Positions 26,365-34,105 of a stretch of DNA of 64,000 nucleotides are shown here, piece by piece (the stretch's first letter is position 1; every line of letters starts with the position of its first letter). The translations under genes and the position numbers were made by a program. The stretch covers positions 62,001 to 126,000 of the forward strand of contig CALUJA010000007.1 of assembly GCA_944320845.1 (NCBI GenBank). Reading direction: 5' to 3'. This DNA comes from an uncultured Phocaeicola sp. GTDB lineage: Bacteria; Bacteroidota; Bacteroidia; Bacteroidales; Bacteroidaceae. Below the pieces are notes generated by a model. That model saw only the letters and a program-made list of their open reading frames with translations. It had not been told where the DNA came from and searched no databases.

Positions 26365-27148
26365 CAACAATATTCAACAAAAAGTCGTGTATTTTCCCAT
26401 TCGAGGCAAGTACCTCCCGACCCGAATAAAAGGTATCCCCTCCCTGAAAGTCAGTCACTTTTCCACCGGCATTCTGCAAAATCAACGTTCCTGCGGCTAT
26501 ATCCCAAGGGCCGATATAGGCTTCCACGCGTGCATCAAAGCGTCCTGCCGCCACATAGCAAAGCTCAGCGGCTGCAGCTCCTATCAGACGCAATCCGCCC
26601 ACATTGCCATAACATTTTTCTACCAGCCGCAGAGCCGTAGGCCGATAGGCATCGGCGGCATAAGGAAACCCCATCGCAATAAAGGCATCATCGGGAGAAT
26701 CGATTCCCGACACATGAATCACCTCCCCATTCAGATACGACGAAGCCCCGTCGTAGGTATAATAACACTCATCACGGCATATTTCATAAACCACCCCAAG
26801 GAGCAGCTTCTCCCGGCTGCGCAAGGCGATGCTCACGCAGTAAGGGGCGTTGTCATGAATGAAGTTGGTGGTGCCGTCAAGAGGGTCGACCAACCAACAG
26901 TAAGGTTCATCCGTCAGGCTTCCGCTTCCCTCTTCGGCAATGAACCCTGCTTCGGGAAGCAGTTCCTTCAAGCGAGCCACAATCCGGCGTTCCGATTCCT
27001 TGTCCACATAAGAGACATAGTCATGCGCATGTTTCTTTTCCACACGTTCACGGCGGAAACGCTTCCGCTCTTCACGGATAAAGCCTCCCGTCTCCACGGC
27101 CAATGCACGCACATCGGCCGTCAATGCAGCCAAATCCAACTCTGTCAT
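26354..27148 (-). CDS. Inositol monophosphatase family protein (SuhB/CysQ-like)
   Basis: This 264-residue phosphatase shows the family metal sites: EEGSGSL (about 72-78), DPLDGTTNFIHD (about 88-99) and WDIAAGTLILQNAGG near the C-terminus. It hydrolyses small phosphate esters with magnesium; the physiological substrate (inositol phosphate or another sugar/nucleotide phosphate) cannot be told. Its ATG overlaps the stop of the upstream MORN gene by 4 bp, so translation is probably coupled. Confidence 0.92.
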   Translation of the reverse strand: MTELDLAALTADVRALAVETGGFIREERKRFRRERVEKKHAHDYVSYVDKESERRIVARLKELLPEAGFIAEEGSGSLTDEPYCWLVDPLDGTTNFIHDNAPYCVSIALRSREKLLLGVVYEICRDECYYTYDGASSYLNGEVIHVSGIDSPDDAFIAMGFPYAADAYRPTALRLVEKCYGNVGGLRLIGAAAAELCYVAAGRFDARVEAYIGPWDIAAGTLILQNAGGKVTDFQGGDTFYSGREVLASNGKIHDFLLNIVAGR

Positions 27149-28266
27149 TTCTTTTCCTCCAACAAACGTCCGTTGCGGAAAGTTCCTTTACGAACTACAT
27201 TCCCATTCGTATCTTTTTCAATGAAAGGCCCGTCTTTCTGCCCACGCTTAAAAAAGCCTTCAAAACGGGTTCCGTCGGTAGAGACCAGCGTACCCTGCCC
27301 TTCTTCATGCCCGCGGACAAACTGCCCTGTATATACCGAACCGTCTGTCATGCGCAGAGTTCCTTCTCCGTCGGCCATGTTGTTCTTCCACTGACCTTTA
27401 TATTCATCGCCGTTCGCCCAGCGATACACGCCGTTGCCCGAACGTTCGTTTTGACTCCACTGACCTTCATATACGGCACCGCTTGTCCACGTAAAGGTTC
27501 CTTCTCCTTCCTGCCATCCGTTCTTGAACTGGCCTACATATTTGTCTCCGTCCGGATAGGTATAGATGCCTTGCCCCGTACGTTCGCCGTCGGCATAGTC
27601 GCCTTCATACCGTTCACCGTTCTGAAAATAGTAGATGCCTTTACCGTGCTGCACATCATCCACCCAATCTCCCACATACCTGTCGCCATTGGTGTAATAG
27701 AATGTACCTTTTCCGTGACGCTTTCCATCTTTCCAGTCGCCCTCATAACGCGAACCGTCATCCCATGTCATGATTCCCTTGCCGTCTTTCAGGTCATTCT
27801 TCCACTCGCCCTCATATCTGGCTCCGCCTTCCCAGGTATAGGTTCCTTCCCCGTTACGCTTGTCATGGTGCCAGTGCCCCACATAAAGGTCGCCGTTGTA
27901 ATAATACATTGTGCCCTCACCCTCCTGATAGTCGGCATTCCACATACCGTCATAACGGTTATTGTTCATGAAATAGTAAGTGCCCTTGCCATGCTGTTGG
28001 TCCTGATACCATTCGCCCACATACTTCTCGCCGTCGCTGAAGGTATAGGTACCCGTCCCCTGGCGCTTGCCCTTTACATACTCGCCTTCATAGACATCCC
28101 CGTTTTTGAAAAGTGTCCTGCCCTTTCCGTTCGGACGACGCCCCTTCAGTTCTCCCGTGTACTCAGCTCCATCCTTAAACTTGTAATACCCTATCGAAAG
28201 CTGCTCCCAGGCCGCAAGCGTCCCTGCGGCCATCAGGGCAAGCAATAAAAATGTATATTTCTTCAT
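27145..28266 (-). CDS. Secreted MORN-repeat protein
   Basis: This 373-residue protein has a signal peptide (MKKYTFLLLALMAAGTLAAW) and then about 14 consecutive 23-residue MORN repeats with the core YxGxWxxxxxxGxGxxxxxxG (for example YVGEWYQDQQHGKGTYYF and YEGEWKNDLKDGKGIMTW). The repeats fill nearly all of the mature protein, ending RNGRLLEEKK. MORN repeats form elongated beta-hairpin arrays in scaffolds; bacterial secreted forms are mostly uncharacterised. ATG 28266 is chosen because it begins the signal peptide. The last 4 bp overlap the inositol monophosphatase start. Confidence 0.93.
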   Translation of the reverse strand: MKKYTFLLLALMAAGTLAAWEQLSIGYYKFKDGAEYTGELKGRRPNGKGRTLFKNGDVYEGEYVKGKRQGTGTYTFSDGEKYVGEWYQDQQHGKGTYYFMNNNRYDGMWNADYQEGEGTMYYYNGDLYVGHWHHDKRNGEGTYTWEGGARYEGEWKNDLKDGKGIMTWDDGSRYEGDWKDGKRHGKGTFYYTNGDRYVGDWVDDVQHGKGIYYFQNGERYEGDYADGERTGQGIYTYPDGDKYVGQFKNGWQEGEGTFTWTSGAVYEGQWSQNERSGNGVYRWANGDEYKGQWKNNMADGEGTLRMTDGSVYTGQFVRGHEEGQGTLVSTDGTRFEGFFKRGQKDGPFIEKDTNGNVVRKGTFRNGRLLEEKK

Positions 28267-28325
28267 CCGATTGTCTGTTTTGTCATTCAAAAATAATTCT
28301 TTTATTCTTTACATCTGCCATCCGT

Positions 28326-29618
28326 TCATACTTTTTTACCTGCCACTACTTCTATTAAGTTTTCTTTACAGAAATATTTTCGGGCCAGTGTTCGGATATC
28401 ACCAACCGTCGTCTCCCGGATAGAGGATACGGCGCGGCTGAAGAAATCACTGTCCAGTCCCGCCGTTTCGATGAATATCCAGGCATCGGAAAGCGAGAAT
28501 GCACTTTCATAAGAGCGGCACATGTCACCCAACATATAATTGCGCACCATTTCCAACTCACTTTCCCCCACCGGTTCTTCACAAAGCCTGTCCATCTCAC
28601 GATACACTTCCGTCACCACCGGTTCGATGTATTCATTCGCCGTTTCCGTACTGACAACCAACAATCCCGTATCCGGATAAGGCACCAACCCCGCCCCGAT
28701 GCCATAGGTATACCCTTTGTCTTCACGGATGTTCGACATCAGCCTGCTGCCAAAATAGCCGCCGAAAAGAGTGACAAGCACCCGGAGCTTCAAATAGTCA
28801 GGATGATAGCGGGACACCGAAAACCCTCCTATCTTCAGAGAGCTTTGCAGCGCGTCTTCCTTCTCGATGAATACACGCTTGCGCCCGTCTGGGGCAGGCA
28901 CGAAAGTCGGGGTGCAGGCCGGTACTTCCGAAGCTCCCCACGAACCTGCACCAAAATGCTCTTCTATGCAACGGATTATCCCGTCCGTCACCTTGCCAGA
29001 CACATAGGCCGAACAGTTCTGCGAACCGTAATGACGCATGTAAAACTCCTGCAAGACTTCCGGCGTAATGCGGTCATAGTCCTCAAGCTCAGCATAGCGC
29101 CCCAAAGGATGAGAAGTGCCAAACAGCGAGCGGTTCAACTGTTTACGCGCCAAGACTTCCACACGCTGATTGTTGACAAGAAACTGATGCTTGTTCGTCT
29201 CCGTCACTACCTGCAGTTCCTTTTCCGGGAAAACCGGCTCTTTCACCATCGACGCCAGCAGCGCGACAGTCTGCGGAAAATATTTGCCCAACGAATAAAG
29301 AGTGACAAATCCGCAGGTGACCGATGAAGAAAGGTCAAGCCACGCGCCATAATAATCCAGGCGCTCGGCTATCTCGGCCGAAGTCAGCCTACGGGTTCCC
29401 TCGCGCAACATCCGGTTAGTAAACATCGCCTGAAGCGGAAGCCTCTGATGCAGCTGCCCGCTCCTGACAAGCAAGTCAAAGCGTACCACATCCTCACTTC
29501 CGGCACGAATTACATAAAGCGGCATCCCGTTAGGCATGTCGCGACGCTCAGGCCGAAGAATCGAGAACTGCTCAATAGGGCGTATGCGGGGGGCTGAAGT
29601 TCTGTCCACTACCATCAT
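28326..29618 (-). CDS. M16 family (pitrilysin-like) protein lacking the zinc site
   Basis: This 430-residue protein has the two-domain M16 layout: N-terminal MPNGMPLYVIRAGSEDVVRFDLLVRSG, then the position where active members carry HxxEH reads LPLQAMFTNRMLREGT, without either His or Glu. The C-terminal half retains GGYFGSRLMSNIREDKGYTYGIGAG, the substrate-clamping R/Y motif of the partner subunit. It is thus like the non-catalytic M16 subunit of heterodimeric enzymes. No signal peptide is seen. No catalytic partner is adjacent. The start is ATG 29618 or 29615. Confidence 0.88.
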   Translation of the reverse strand: MMVVDRTSAPRIRPIEQFSILRPERRDMPNGMPLYVIRAGSEDVVRFDLLVRSGQLHQRLPLQAMFTNRMLREGTRRLTSAEIAERLDYYGAWLDLSSSVTCGFVTLYSLGKYFPQTVALLASMVKEPVFPEKELQVVTETNKHQFLVNNQRVEVLARKQLNRSLFGTSHPLGRYAELEDYDRITPEVLQEFYMRHYGSQNCSAYVSGKVTDGIIRCIEEHFGAGSWGASEVPACTPTFVPAPDGRKRVFIEKEDALQSSLKIGGFSVSRYHPDYLKLRVLVTLFGGYFGSRLMSNIREDKGYTYGIGAGLVPYPDTGLLVVSTETANEYIEPVVTEVYREMDRLCEEPVGESELEMVRNYMLGDMCRSYESAFSLSDAWIFIETAGLDSDFFSRAVSSIRETTVGDIRTLARKYFCKENLIEVVAGKKV

Positions 29619-29939
29619 CTTATCTCATTTTCATTCAGACATCCGGCAGCCTTGTGCGTCTCATCCGGCACACAAGGAATCGTTCTGCATACTCTCTGGG
29701 CAACGGGCTTCTCCCCACGCAAGGCCAAAGATTCGGCACAAAAGTGCACGGGGACATATCGGGCAGGAACAAGTCCTATAAATTTCATGGCATTCTATTT
29801 TTTGATTAATGGGCAACAAATGTACGAATTTTCCGCGGAACAAACGAATAAAAGCCGAATATTGGCATTTTCCCGGCCAACCTTGCAGAAACCGGAAGCA
29901 ATTGCCTATCTTTGTTCATCAACTTTCACTACAAGACTT
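29619..29939. other. Divergent intergenic region, 321 bp
   Basis: It contains a TACATTTG -7-like element on the minus strand (29824-29817), implying a leader of roughly 190 nt for the M16 gene. That leader can form a 7-bp hairpin (CCTTGTG / CACAAGG, within 29649-29676) and carries TGCCGGATG twice. The right end holds the arginase-family promoter. I see no gene inside it. Confidence 0.5.
29907..29914 (+). promoter_or_regulatory. -7 element of the arginase-family gene
   Basis: TATCTTTG lies 25 bp before the ATG at 29940; a weak TTG is near 29883. Confidence 0.55.
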
Positions 29940-30815
29940 ATGAAAAAAGAAAAAACCATCCGACTCATTTACCCGCAATGGCAAGGGGCCATGGTAGAAG
30001 GACTGTTGCCGGAGCTGTGCCCCGCCGATGCTTCGAGAGGCTACAGCCTGGGCGCGCAGCTTCTGAATTTTCTTGCTCCGGAAAACAGCGGACAGGAAAC
30101 CTTGACAGTTCCTATATCCATGGAATACGGCAAGCGCATGATACAAGACGGAGTGGCCGACCGCGACATTATCCTCCGCCAAAGCGAGGCCGCACTTGCA
30201 ATGCTCCGTGCCGCAGCTCCCGACAAAATCATCACTTTGGGAGGCGAATGCTCTGTCAGCGTGGTTCCCTTCACTTATCTGGCACATAAATACAGGGGAG
30301 ACATCGCCATGATATGGATTGACGCACACCCCGACATTACGCTGCCGGGCGATGTTTATCCGGGTTACCACGCCATGGCGGCAGCAGCCTGCATGGGAAA
30401 AGGAGACGAACGCATCCTGTCTGTGCTTCCGGCACGCATTGCGGCAGAGCGTATCCTTATGGTAGAACTGCGCGATTGGGAACGTGATGAAATCCGTGTC
30501 CGGCAGAAGGAATTCGGTATCCGCCACCTGACTGCGGAAGAGGTAAGGACAGACAGTCAGGCCGTATGTGAATGGCTCGGCGGATGCGGGGCAACCAGGG
30601 TGGTTGTCCATTTCGACATGGATGTGCTCGACCCTGCAGAAATCATTCCTGCCGTGGGCGTCGTCAGAGACGGACTGAAAATGGCAGAGGCGGTACGTAT
30701 CATCAACGACATCGGCAGGGAAAAAGAGATTGTGGGACTGACCGTGGCCGAACCGATGCCACGCATCGCCATCCGGCTGAAAAAGATGCTGGAAGAACTG
30801 CCCCTGATGCGGTGA
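29940..30815 (+). CDS. Arginase/agmatinase family protein
   Basis: This 291-residue protein carries the ureohydrolase metal ligands: GGECSVSV (in place of GGDHS), WIDAHPDI (DxHxD), and VHFDMDVLDPAEI (SxDxD-like). A dimanganese hydrolase acting on arginine, agmatine or a related guanidino compound is the family expectation. The altered first motif (Glu-Cys instead of Asp-His) removes one usual metal ligand, so the substrate or activity may differ from classical arginase. ATG 29940 (MKKEKTIRLIYPQWQG) is preferred; the longer frame runs through the promoter. It converges on the ogt gene. Confidence 0.85.
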   Translation: MKKEKTIRLIYPQWQGAMVEGLLPELCPADASRGYSLGAQLLNFLAPENSGQETLTVPISMEYGKRMIQDGVADRDIILRQSEAALAMLRAAAPDKIITLGGECSVSVVPFTYLAHKYRGDIAMIWIDAHPDITLPGDVYPGYHAMAAAACMGKGDERILSVLPARIAAERILMVELRDWERDEIRVRQKEFGIRHLTAEEVRTDSQAVCEWLGGCGATRVVVHFDMDVLDPAEIIPAVGVVRDGLKMAEAVRIINDIGREKEIVGLTVAEPMPRIAIRLKKMLEELPLMR

Positions 30816-30842
30816 AACGCAGACACCTCTTTCTGCCGGCCG

Positions 30843-31391
30843 TCACTTGGCGGAAAACGGCGGAAAAAGTGTCCGCCCGGTATCCCCACCTTCCAGCTCC
30901 AGCAAGAAACGCTTGGCATCGAGTCCGCCACCATATCCCGTAAGCGTTTGGCCGCTTCCTGTCACCCGATGGCAAGGAACAAAAATGGATATGGCATTGG
31001 CCCCATTTGCGTTTGCCACGGCACGGACGGCGGACGGCATGCCAAGGCTCGCAGCCAGCTCCCCGTAAGAAACCGTCTCTCCATAGGGAATCGCCAGCAA
31101 CTGCTCCCATACTTTTTTCTGGAAATCCGTCCCCACAAGCAAAAGGGGGATGTCAAACACCCTCCGACCTTGCGTGAAATACTCGTCCAGCTGGCGCATG
31201 GCTTCGGCCACCACGGGCGAAAGCGACACTTCATAACCGGCCTTCAGGATTTTCTGAAGGCGGCGGTCTATCCTTCCCGGATGCTTTTCCTCCGCCCAAT
31301 TGCACAAACAGAGCCTGTCGCCCGATGAGCCGAGCACCATCTCACCGCAAGGAGACGAATAATGCTGTATGCAAACAACCGCTTCCTTCAT
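30843..31391 (-). CDS. ogt: Methylated-DNA--protein-cysteine methyltransferase
   Basis: This 182-residue protein contains the alkyl-acceptor motif FVPCHRV and downstream GYGGGLDAKRFLLELEGG, typical of Ogt/AGT. It repairs O6-alkylguanine by transferring the alkyl group to its own Cys in a one-turnover reaction. There is no Ada-type N-terminal zinc domain or AraC domain, so it is the stand-alone form. It starts 12 bp after the stop of the MFS gene. Confidence 0.93.
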   Translation of the reverse strand: MKEAVVCIQHYSSPCGEMVLGSSGDRLCLCNWAEEKHPGRIDRRLQKILKAGYEVSLSPVVAEAMRQLDEYFTQGRRVFDIPLLLVGTDFQKKVWEQLLAIPYGETVSYGELAASLGMPSAVRAVANANGANAISIFVPCHRVTGSGQTLTGYGGGLDAKRFLLELEGGDTGRTLFPPFSAK

Positions 31392-31403
31392 CGCCAGACC
31401 CTC

Positions 31404-32630
31404 CTATCCGTTTGTTCTGACCGGCCTTACATCCGGCAAAAATACAGCGACGATACCCAACAGCGGCAGCCACGTGCTTACCCGGAAAATGAACTCCACA
31501 CTCGTCAGGTCGGCAAGCCACCCGAAGAAAGCCGAGCCGATGCCGCCCAGTCCGAACATCAGGCCGAAAAAGACTCCCGCTATCATGCCCACCTTGTCGG
31601 GCTTCAAGTCGGTGGCATATACCACGATGGCAGAAAAGGCAGACGCTATCACCAGTCCCGTAATGACAGACATGACAATCGTCCATCCCAGGTCAAGGTA
31701 AGGCATGACCAGCGTAAAGGGCGCCGCTCCGAGTATGGAAAAAAGGATGACATACTTACGCCCGTAACGGTCGCCCAAGAATCCGCCAAGCAGTGTGCCC
31801 GCAGCAAAAGCGGCCAGATAGGCAAAAAGGCAATACTGCGACTGCTGTACCGTAATCCCGAACTTGTCTATCAGGAAAAACGTGAAGTAGCTCGTCATGC
31901 AGGCATTGAAGAAATATTTCGAGAATATCATCAGCACCAGAATACCCAATGCCAGCCGAACGGTCTTCTCCGGCAGACGGCAAGGAGCGGCCTGTCGCTT
32001 GCGGTGGCGGGTCTTTATATCCGTCAGCACCAGGCTGTACCAATAGCCCACCCGCGTAAGCAGCAGCGAGGCAAGCAAGGCTGCCAGCGCAAACCATCCC
32101 ACCGCATGCTGTCCGTAGGGAATGATAATGAGTGCGGCAAGCAAGGGGCCGAGTGCGCTTCCCCCGTTTCCGCCCACCTGAAAGATGGATTGCGCCAGAC
32201 TTTTCTTCCCGCCCGATGCCATCTGAGCCACCCGCGAAGCTTCGGGATGAAACACCGACGAGCCGCAGCCTATCAGGGCCACCGACAGCAGGATGGGCAG
32301 GAAATCGGGGGCAAAGGCAAGCGACACCAGTCCGAGCAGCGTGAAACACATGCCTGCCGCCAGTGAATAGGGCTGCGGATGGCGGTCGGCATACTGCCCC
32401 ACAAAGGGCTGAAGCACGGAGGAAGTAAGCTGAAACACCAGTGTAATGACTCCAATCTGGGCAAACGTAAAGCCAAACTTGTCTTTCAGCAGCGGATAAA
32501 TGGCCGGAATAACCGACTGAATCATGTCATTCAGCAGGTGACACGTACCCATCGTGAAGAGTATCGCATAGGCTGTCCCTTCCGTCAGATGGGGATGCCC
32601 CTTGATTTTATTCAATACATTGTTCATCAT
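31404..32630 (-). CDS. MFS exporter, fosmidomycin-resistance (Fsr)-like
   Basis: This 408-residue protein has about 12 membrane helices. The opening GTCHLLNDMIQSVIPAIYPLLKD (seen as HLLNDMIQSVIPAIYPLL) and GCGSSVFHPEASRVAQMAS are characteristic of the Fsr subgroup, and GQYADRHPQP is the MFS motif A loop. Family members export fosmidomycin and other small compounds; the natural substrate here is unknown. The tandem ATGs at 32630 and 32627 follow a purine-rich stretch; the longer upstream frame overlaps the promoter. It is probably co-transcribed with ogt. Confidence 0.9.
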   Translation of the reverse strand: MMNNVLNKIKGHPHLTEGTAYAILFTMGTCHLLNDMIQSVIPAIYPLLKDKFGFTFAQIGVITLVFQLTSSVLQPFVGQYADRHPQPYSLAAGMCFTLLGLVSLAFAPDFLPILLSVALIGCGSSVFHPEASRVAQMASGGKKSLAQSIFQVGGNGGSALGPLLAALIIIPYGQHAVGWFALAALLASLLLTRVGYWYSLVLTDIKTRHRKRQAAPCRLPEKTVRLALGILVLMIFSKYFFNACMTSYFTFFLIDKFGITVQQSQYCLFAYLAAFAAGTLLGGFLGDRYGRKYVILFSILGAAPFTLVMPYLDLGWTIVMSVITGLVIASAFSAIVVYATDLKPDKVGMIAGVFFGLMFGLGGIGSAFFGWLADLTSVEFIFRVSTWLPLLGIVAVFLPDVRPVRTNG

Positions 32631-32651
32631 CTCTTTCTTCTGTTTTGTGCC

Positions 32652-32683
32652 GCAAAAGTACGCCTTTCTCCGCAACGGACAAA
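32652..32683 (-). promoter_or_regulatory. Consensus promoter of the MFS-ogt operon
   Basis: On the minus strand TTTG (32683-32680), 19 nt, then TACTTTTG (32660-32653). Both boxes and the spacing fit the Bacteroidetes consensus. Confidence 0.8.
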
Positions 32684-32756
32684 TAAAAGACAAACATTTA
32701 ACGGTCGGGGCTGCATGAAATGACTATCTTTGCCGCCACAATCATTTACAAGCCCA

Positions 32757-33149
32757 ATGCCCGTAACAGAAAAGAAACACGAATGCCTGCTCTGCTTAGG
32801 CTCAAACAGTAACGGAATGACGCATCTGCAAAACGCGGAAAAAGCGCTGAACGGAATATTCCCCGCCATCCGCTGGGGGGAGATTGTCTCTACTCCGGCC
32901 GAAGGAAACACCCCGTGCACGCTTCCCTACCTGAACCGTGCCGCCGTGGCATACACCCCGATGGATATGGAAACGGTGAAAGGCATCCTGAAAAGGATAG
33001 AGAGCGACAACGGACGCACTCCCGACAGCAGGCAGACGGGCATCGTGACCTTAGACATCGACCTGCTGAAGTTTGACAACCGGACGCTCAAGCCTGAAGA
33101 CATGGAAAAGGATTATGTGCGCCGTGCGCTGCAAAGCCTTCCCCGCTGA
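32757..33149 (+). CDS. folK: Short HPPK (6-hydroxymethyl-7,8-dihydropterin pyrophosphokinase)-like protein
   Basis: This 130-residue protein has the HPPK opening CLLCLGSNSNG and the magnesium-binding core IVTLDIDLLKFD, with LPYLNRAAV matching the substrate loop region. HPPK makes the pyrophosphorylated pterin used for folate. Typical FolK is about 150-170 residues; here the region after DIDLL is short and the usual HxR...PL tail is replaced by DYVRRALQSL. Activity is likely but less certain than for the standard form. ATG 32757 (MPVTEKKHECLL) lies 25 bp after a TATCTTTG -7 element at 32725-32732. Confidence 0.75.
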   Translation: MPVTEKKHECLLCLGSNSNGMTHLQNAEKALNGIFPAIRWGEIVSTPAEGNTPCTLPYLNRAAVAYTPMDMETVKGILKRIESDNGRTPDSRQTGIVTLDIDLLKFDNRTLKPEDMEKDYVRRALQSLPR

Positions 33150-33157
33150 ACGGCGAC

Positions 33158-33982
33158 CTACCGCATCAGGCGGACATACCCCAGACGGGTATACTTTACG
33201 CCGTGACTCTCGTAGTGTCCCATTACCTTGGCCGAAACCAGACGGAGCCTCTGCTGCCTTTCCACCTTCCGGCTGCCGCAGTAGAGGGCGTTGGGCGTAA
33301 GGCTCTGTCCTGCCGCCTTCACCAGGAATATGAAGCGGTTTCCGTCGCGGTCGGCCGCAAGCACATTCTGGTCTACATAAAAGTCGGGCTTGTAAGTGTC
33401 TACCTGAAGGCGCACATTAAGCACCGTCACCTCCAGACCGGTCAGTCTGTCGCCTTTCTCCCCTACAAAACGGCTTACCGACGATATGCGGCGCTTCTGC
33501 ACCGTCAGTTCGAAATGTACGCAGGCAAAGCGTTTCGCCAGTTCCACCAGACGGTCGTACCGGGATGAATCGGATACAAACCGATTGGCAAGCCACAACA
33601 CATACGAGGGTGCCAGATAATAGATTTCGGCCAGGCGCTTGCCCTTGTAACGGCCAAACGGGATAATGTCGTCCGTCTGTCCGTAACACGCTTCAAAGGC
33701 TGCATTGTTTTCCACATCCAGACGGATGTTGCAGTTTCCAAGCAGCTGCATCGCCCGCCCGGCCGCCGCATCGAACGTTACTGCCAGTGTACGGACGAAC
33801 AACGGTCTCTCCGCATCCGGAAACACGCGCCAAAGCGCGTAATAGGGTCTGTATTCCGTAGACAGACTTACCGCATAACATCCTCTTTCCCCCGTCCGGC
33901 CACGGTTGAACGCCTCTATACGCCGCAGCACTTCCGCAGCTGCCTCGTCTGTCAAGTGATAAAAAGCAAGCTTCCCGCTCAT
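33158..33982 (-). CDS. Hypothetical protein with an ExoX-like C-terminal/DUF3820-type motif
   Basis: This 274-residue protein starts at ATG 33982 after a strong AAGGAGGG ribosome binding site. In the middle, IIPFGRYKGKRLAEIYYLAP followed by YVLWLANRF matches the FGKYKG...YxxWL motif of the ExoX-like C-terminal/DUF3820 domain, which is found attached to 3'-5' exonucleases. No exonuclease DEDD motif is present. The remainder is unassigned; the C-terminal part, with VDQNVLAADRDGNRFIFLVKA, looks like a small beta domain. It converges on folK with an 8-bp gap. Confidence 0.8.
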   Translation of the reverse strand: MSGKLAFYHLTDEAAAEVLRRIEAFNRGRTGERGCYAVSLSTEYRPYYALWRVFPDAERPLFVRTLAVTFDAAAGRAMQLLGNCNIRLDVENNAAFEACYGQTDDIIPFGRYKGKRLAEIYYLAPSYVLWLANRFVSDSSRYDRLVELAKRFACVHFELTVQKRRISSVSRFVGEKGDRLTGLEVTVLNVRLQVDTYKPDFYVDQNVLAADRDGNRFIFLVKAAGQSLTPNALYCGSRKVERQQRLRLVSAKVMGHYESHGVKYTRLGYVRLMR

Positions 33983-34050
33983 ACTGCCCTCCTTCTCTTC
34001 TTTCTGCAATATAATAAAATAATGTGAAACATGCAAACAACAAGGCAAGA

Positions 34051-34082
34051 TTTGGCGTTTTAGCGTCTATCTGTTATATTTG
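34051..34082 (+). promoter_or_regulatory. Consensus promoter of the SusD-fusion gene
   Basis: TTTG (34051-34054), 20 nt, TATATTTG (34075-34082); the ATG follows at 34106. Confidence 0.8.
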
Positions 34083-34105
34083 CCCAAATTTATATAATTG
34101 CGACA

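Noticed and set aside
27145..28266. Tandem repeats at DNA level suggesting a CRISPR-like or satellite array
   Set aside because: The periodicity of about 69 bp is that of the encoded MORN repeats; there are no conserved DNA repeats with unique spacers.
29649..29686. Resemblance of the repeated TGCCGGATG to enterobacterial REP sequences
   Set aside because: There are only two copies in direct orientation and the host is a Bacteroidales; the likeness is probably chance.
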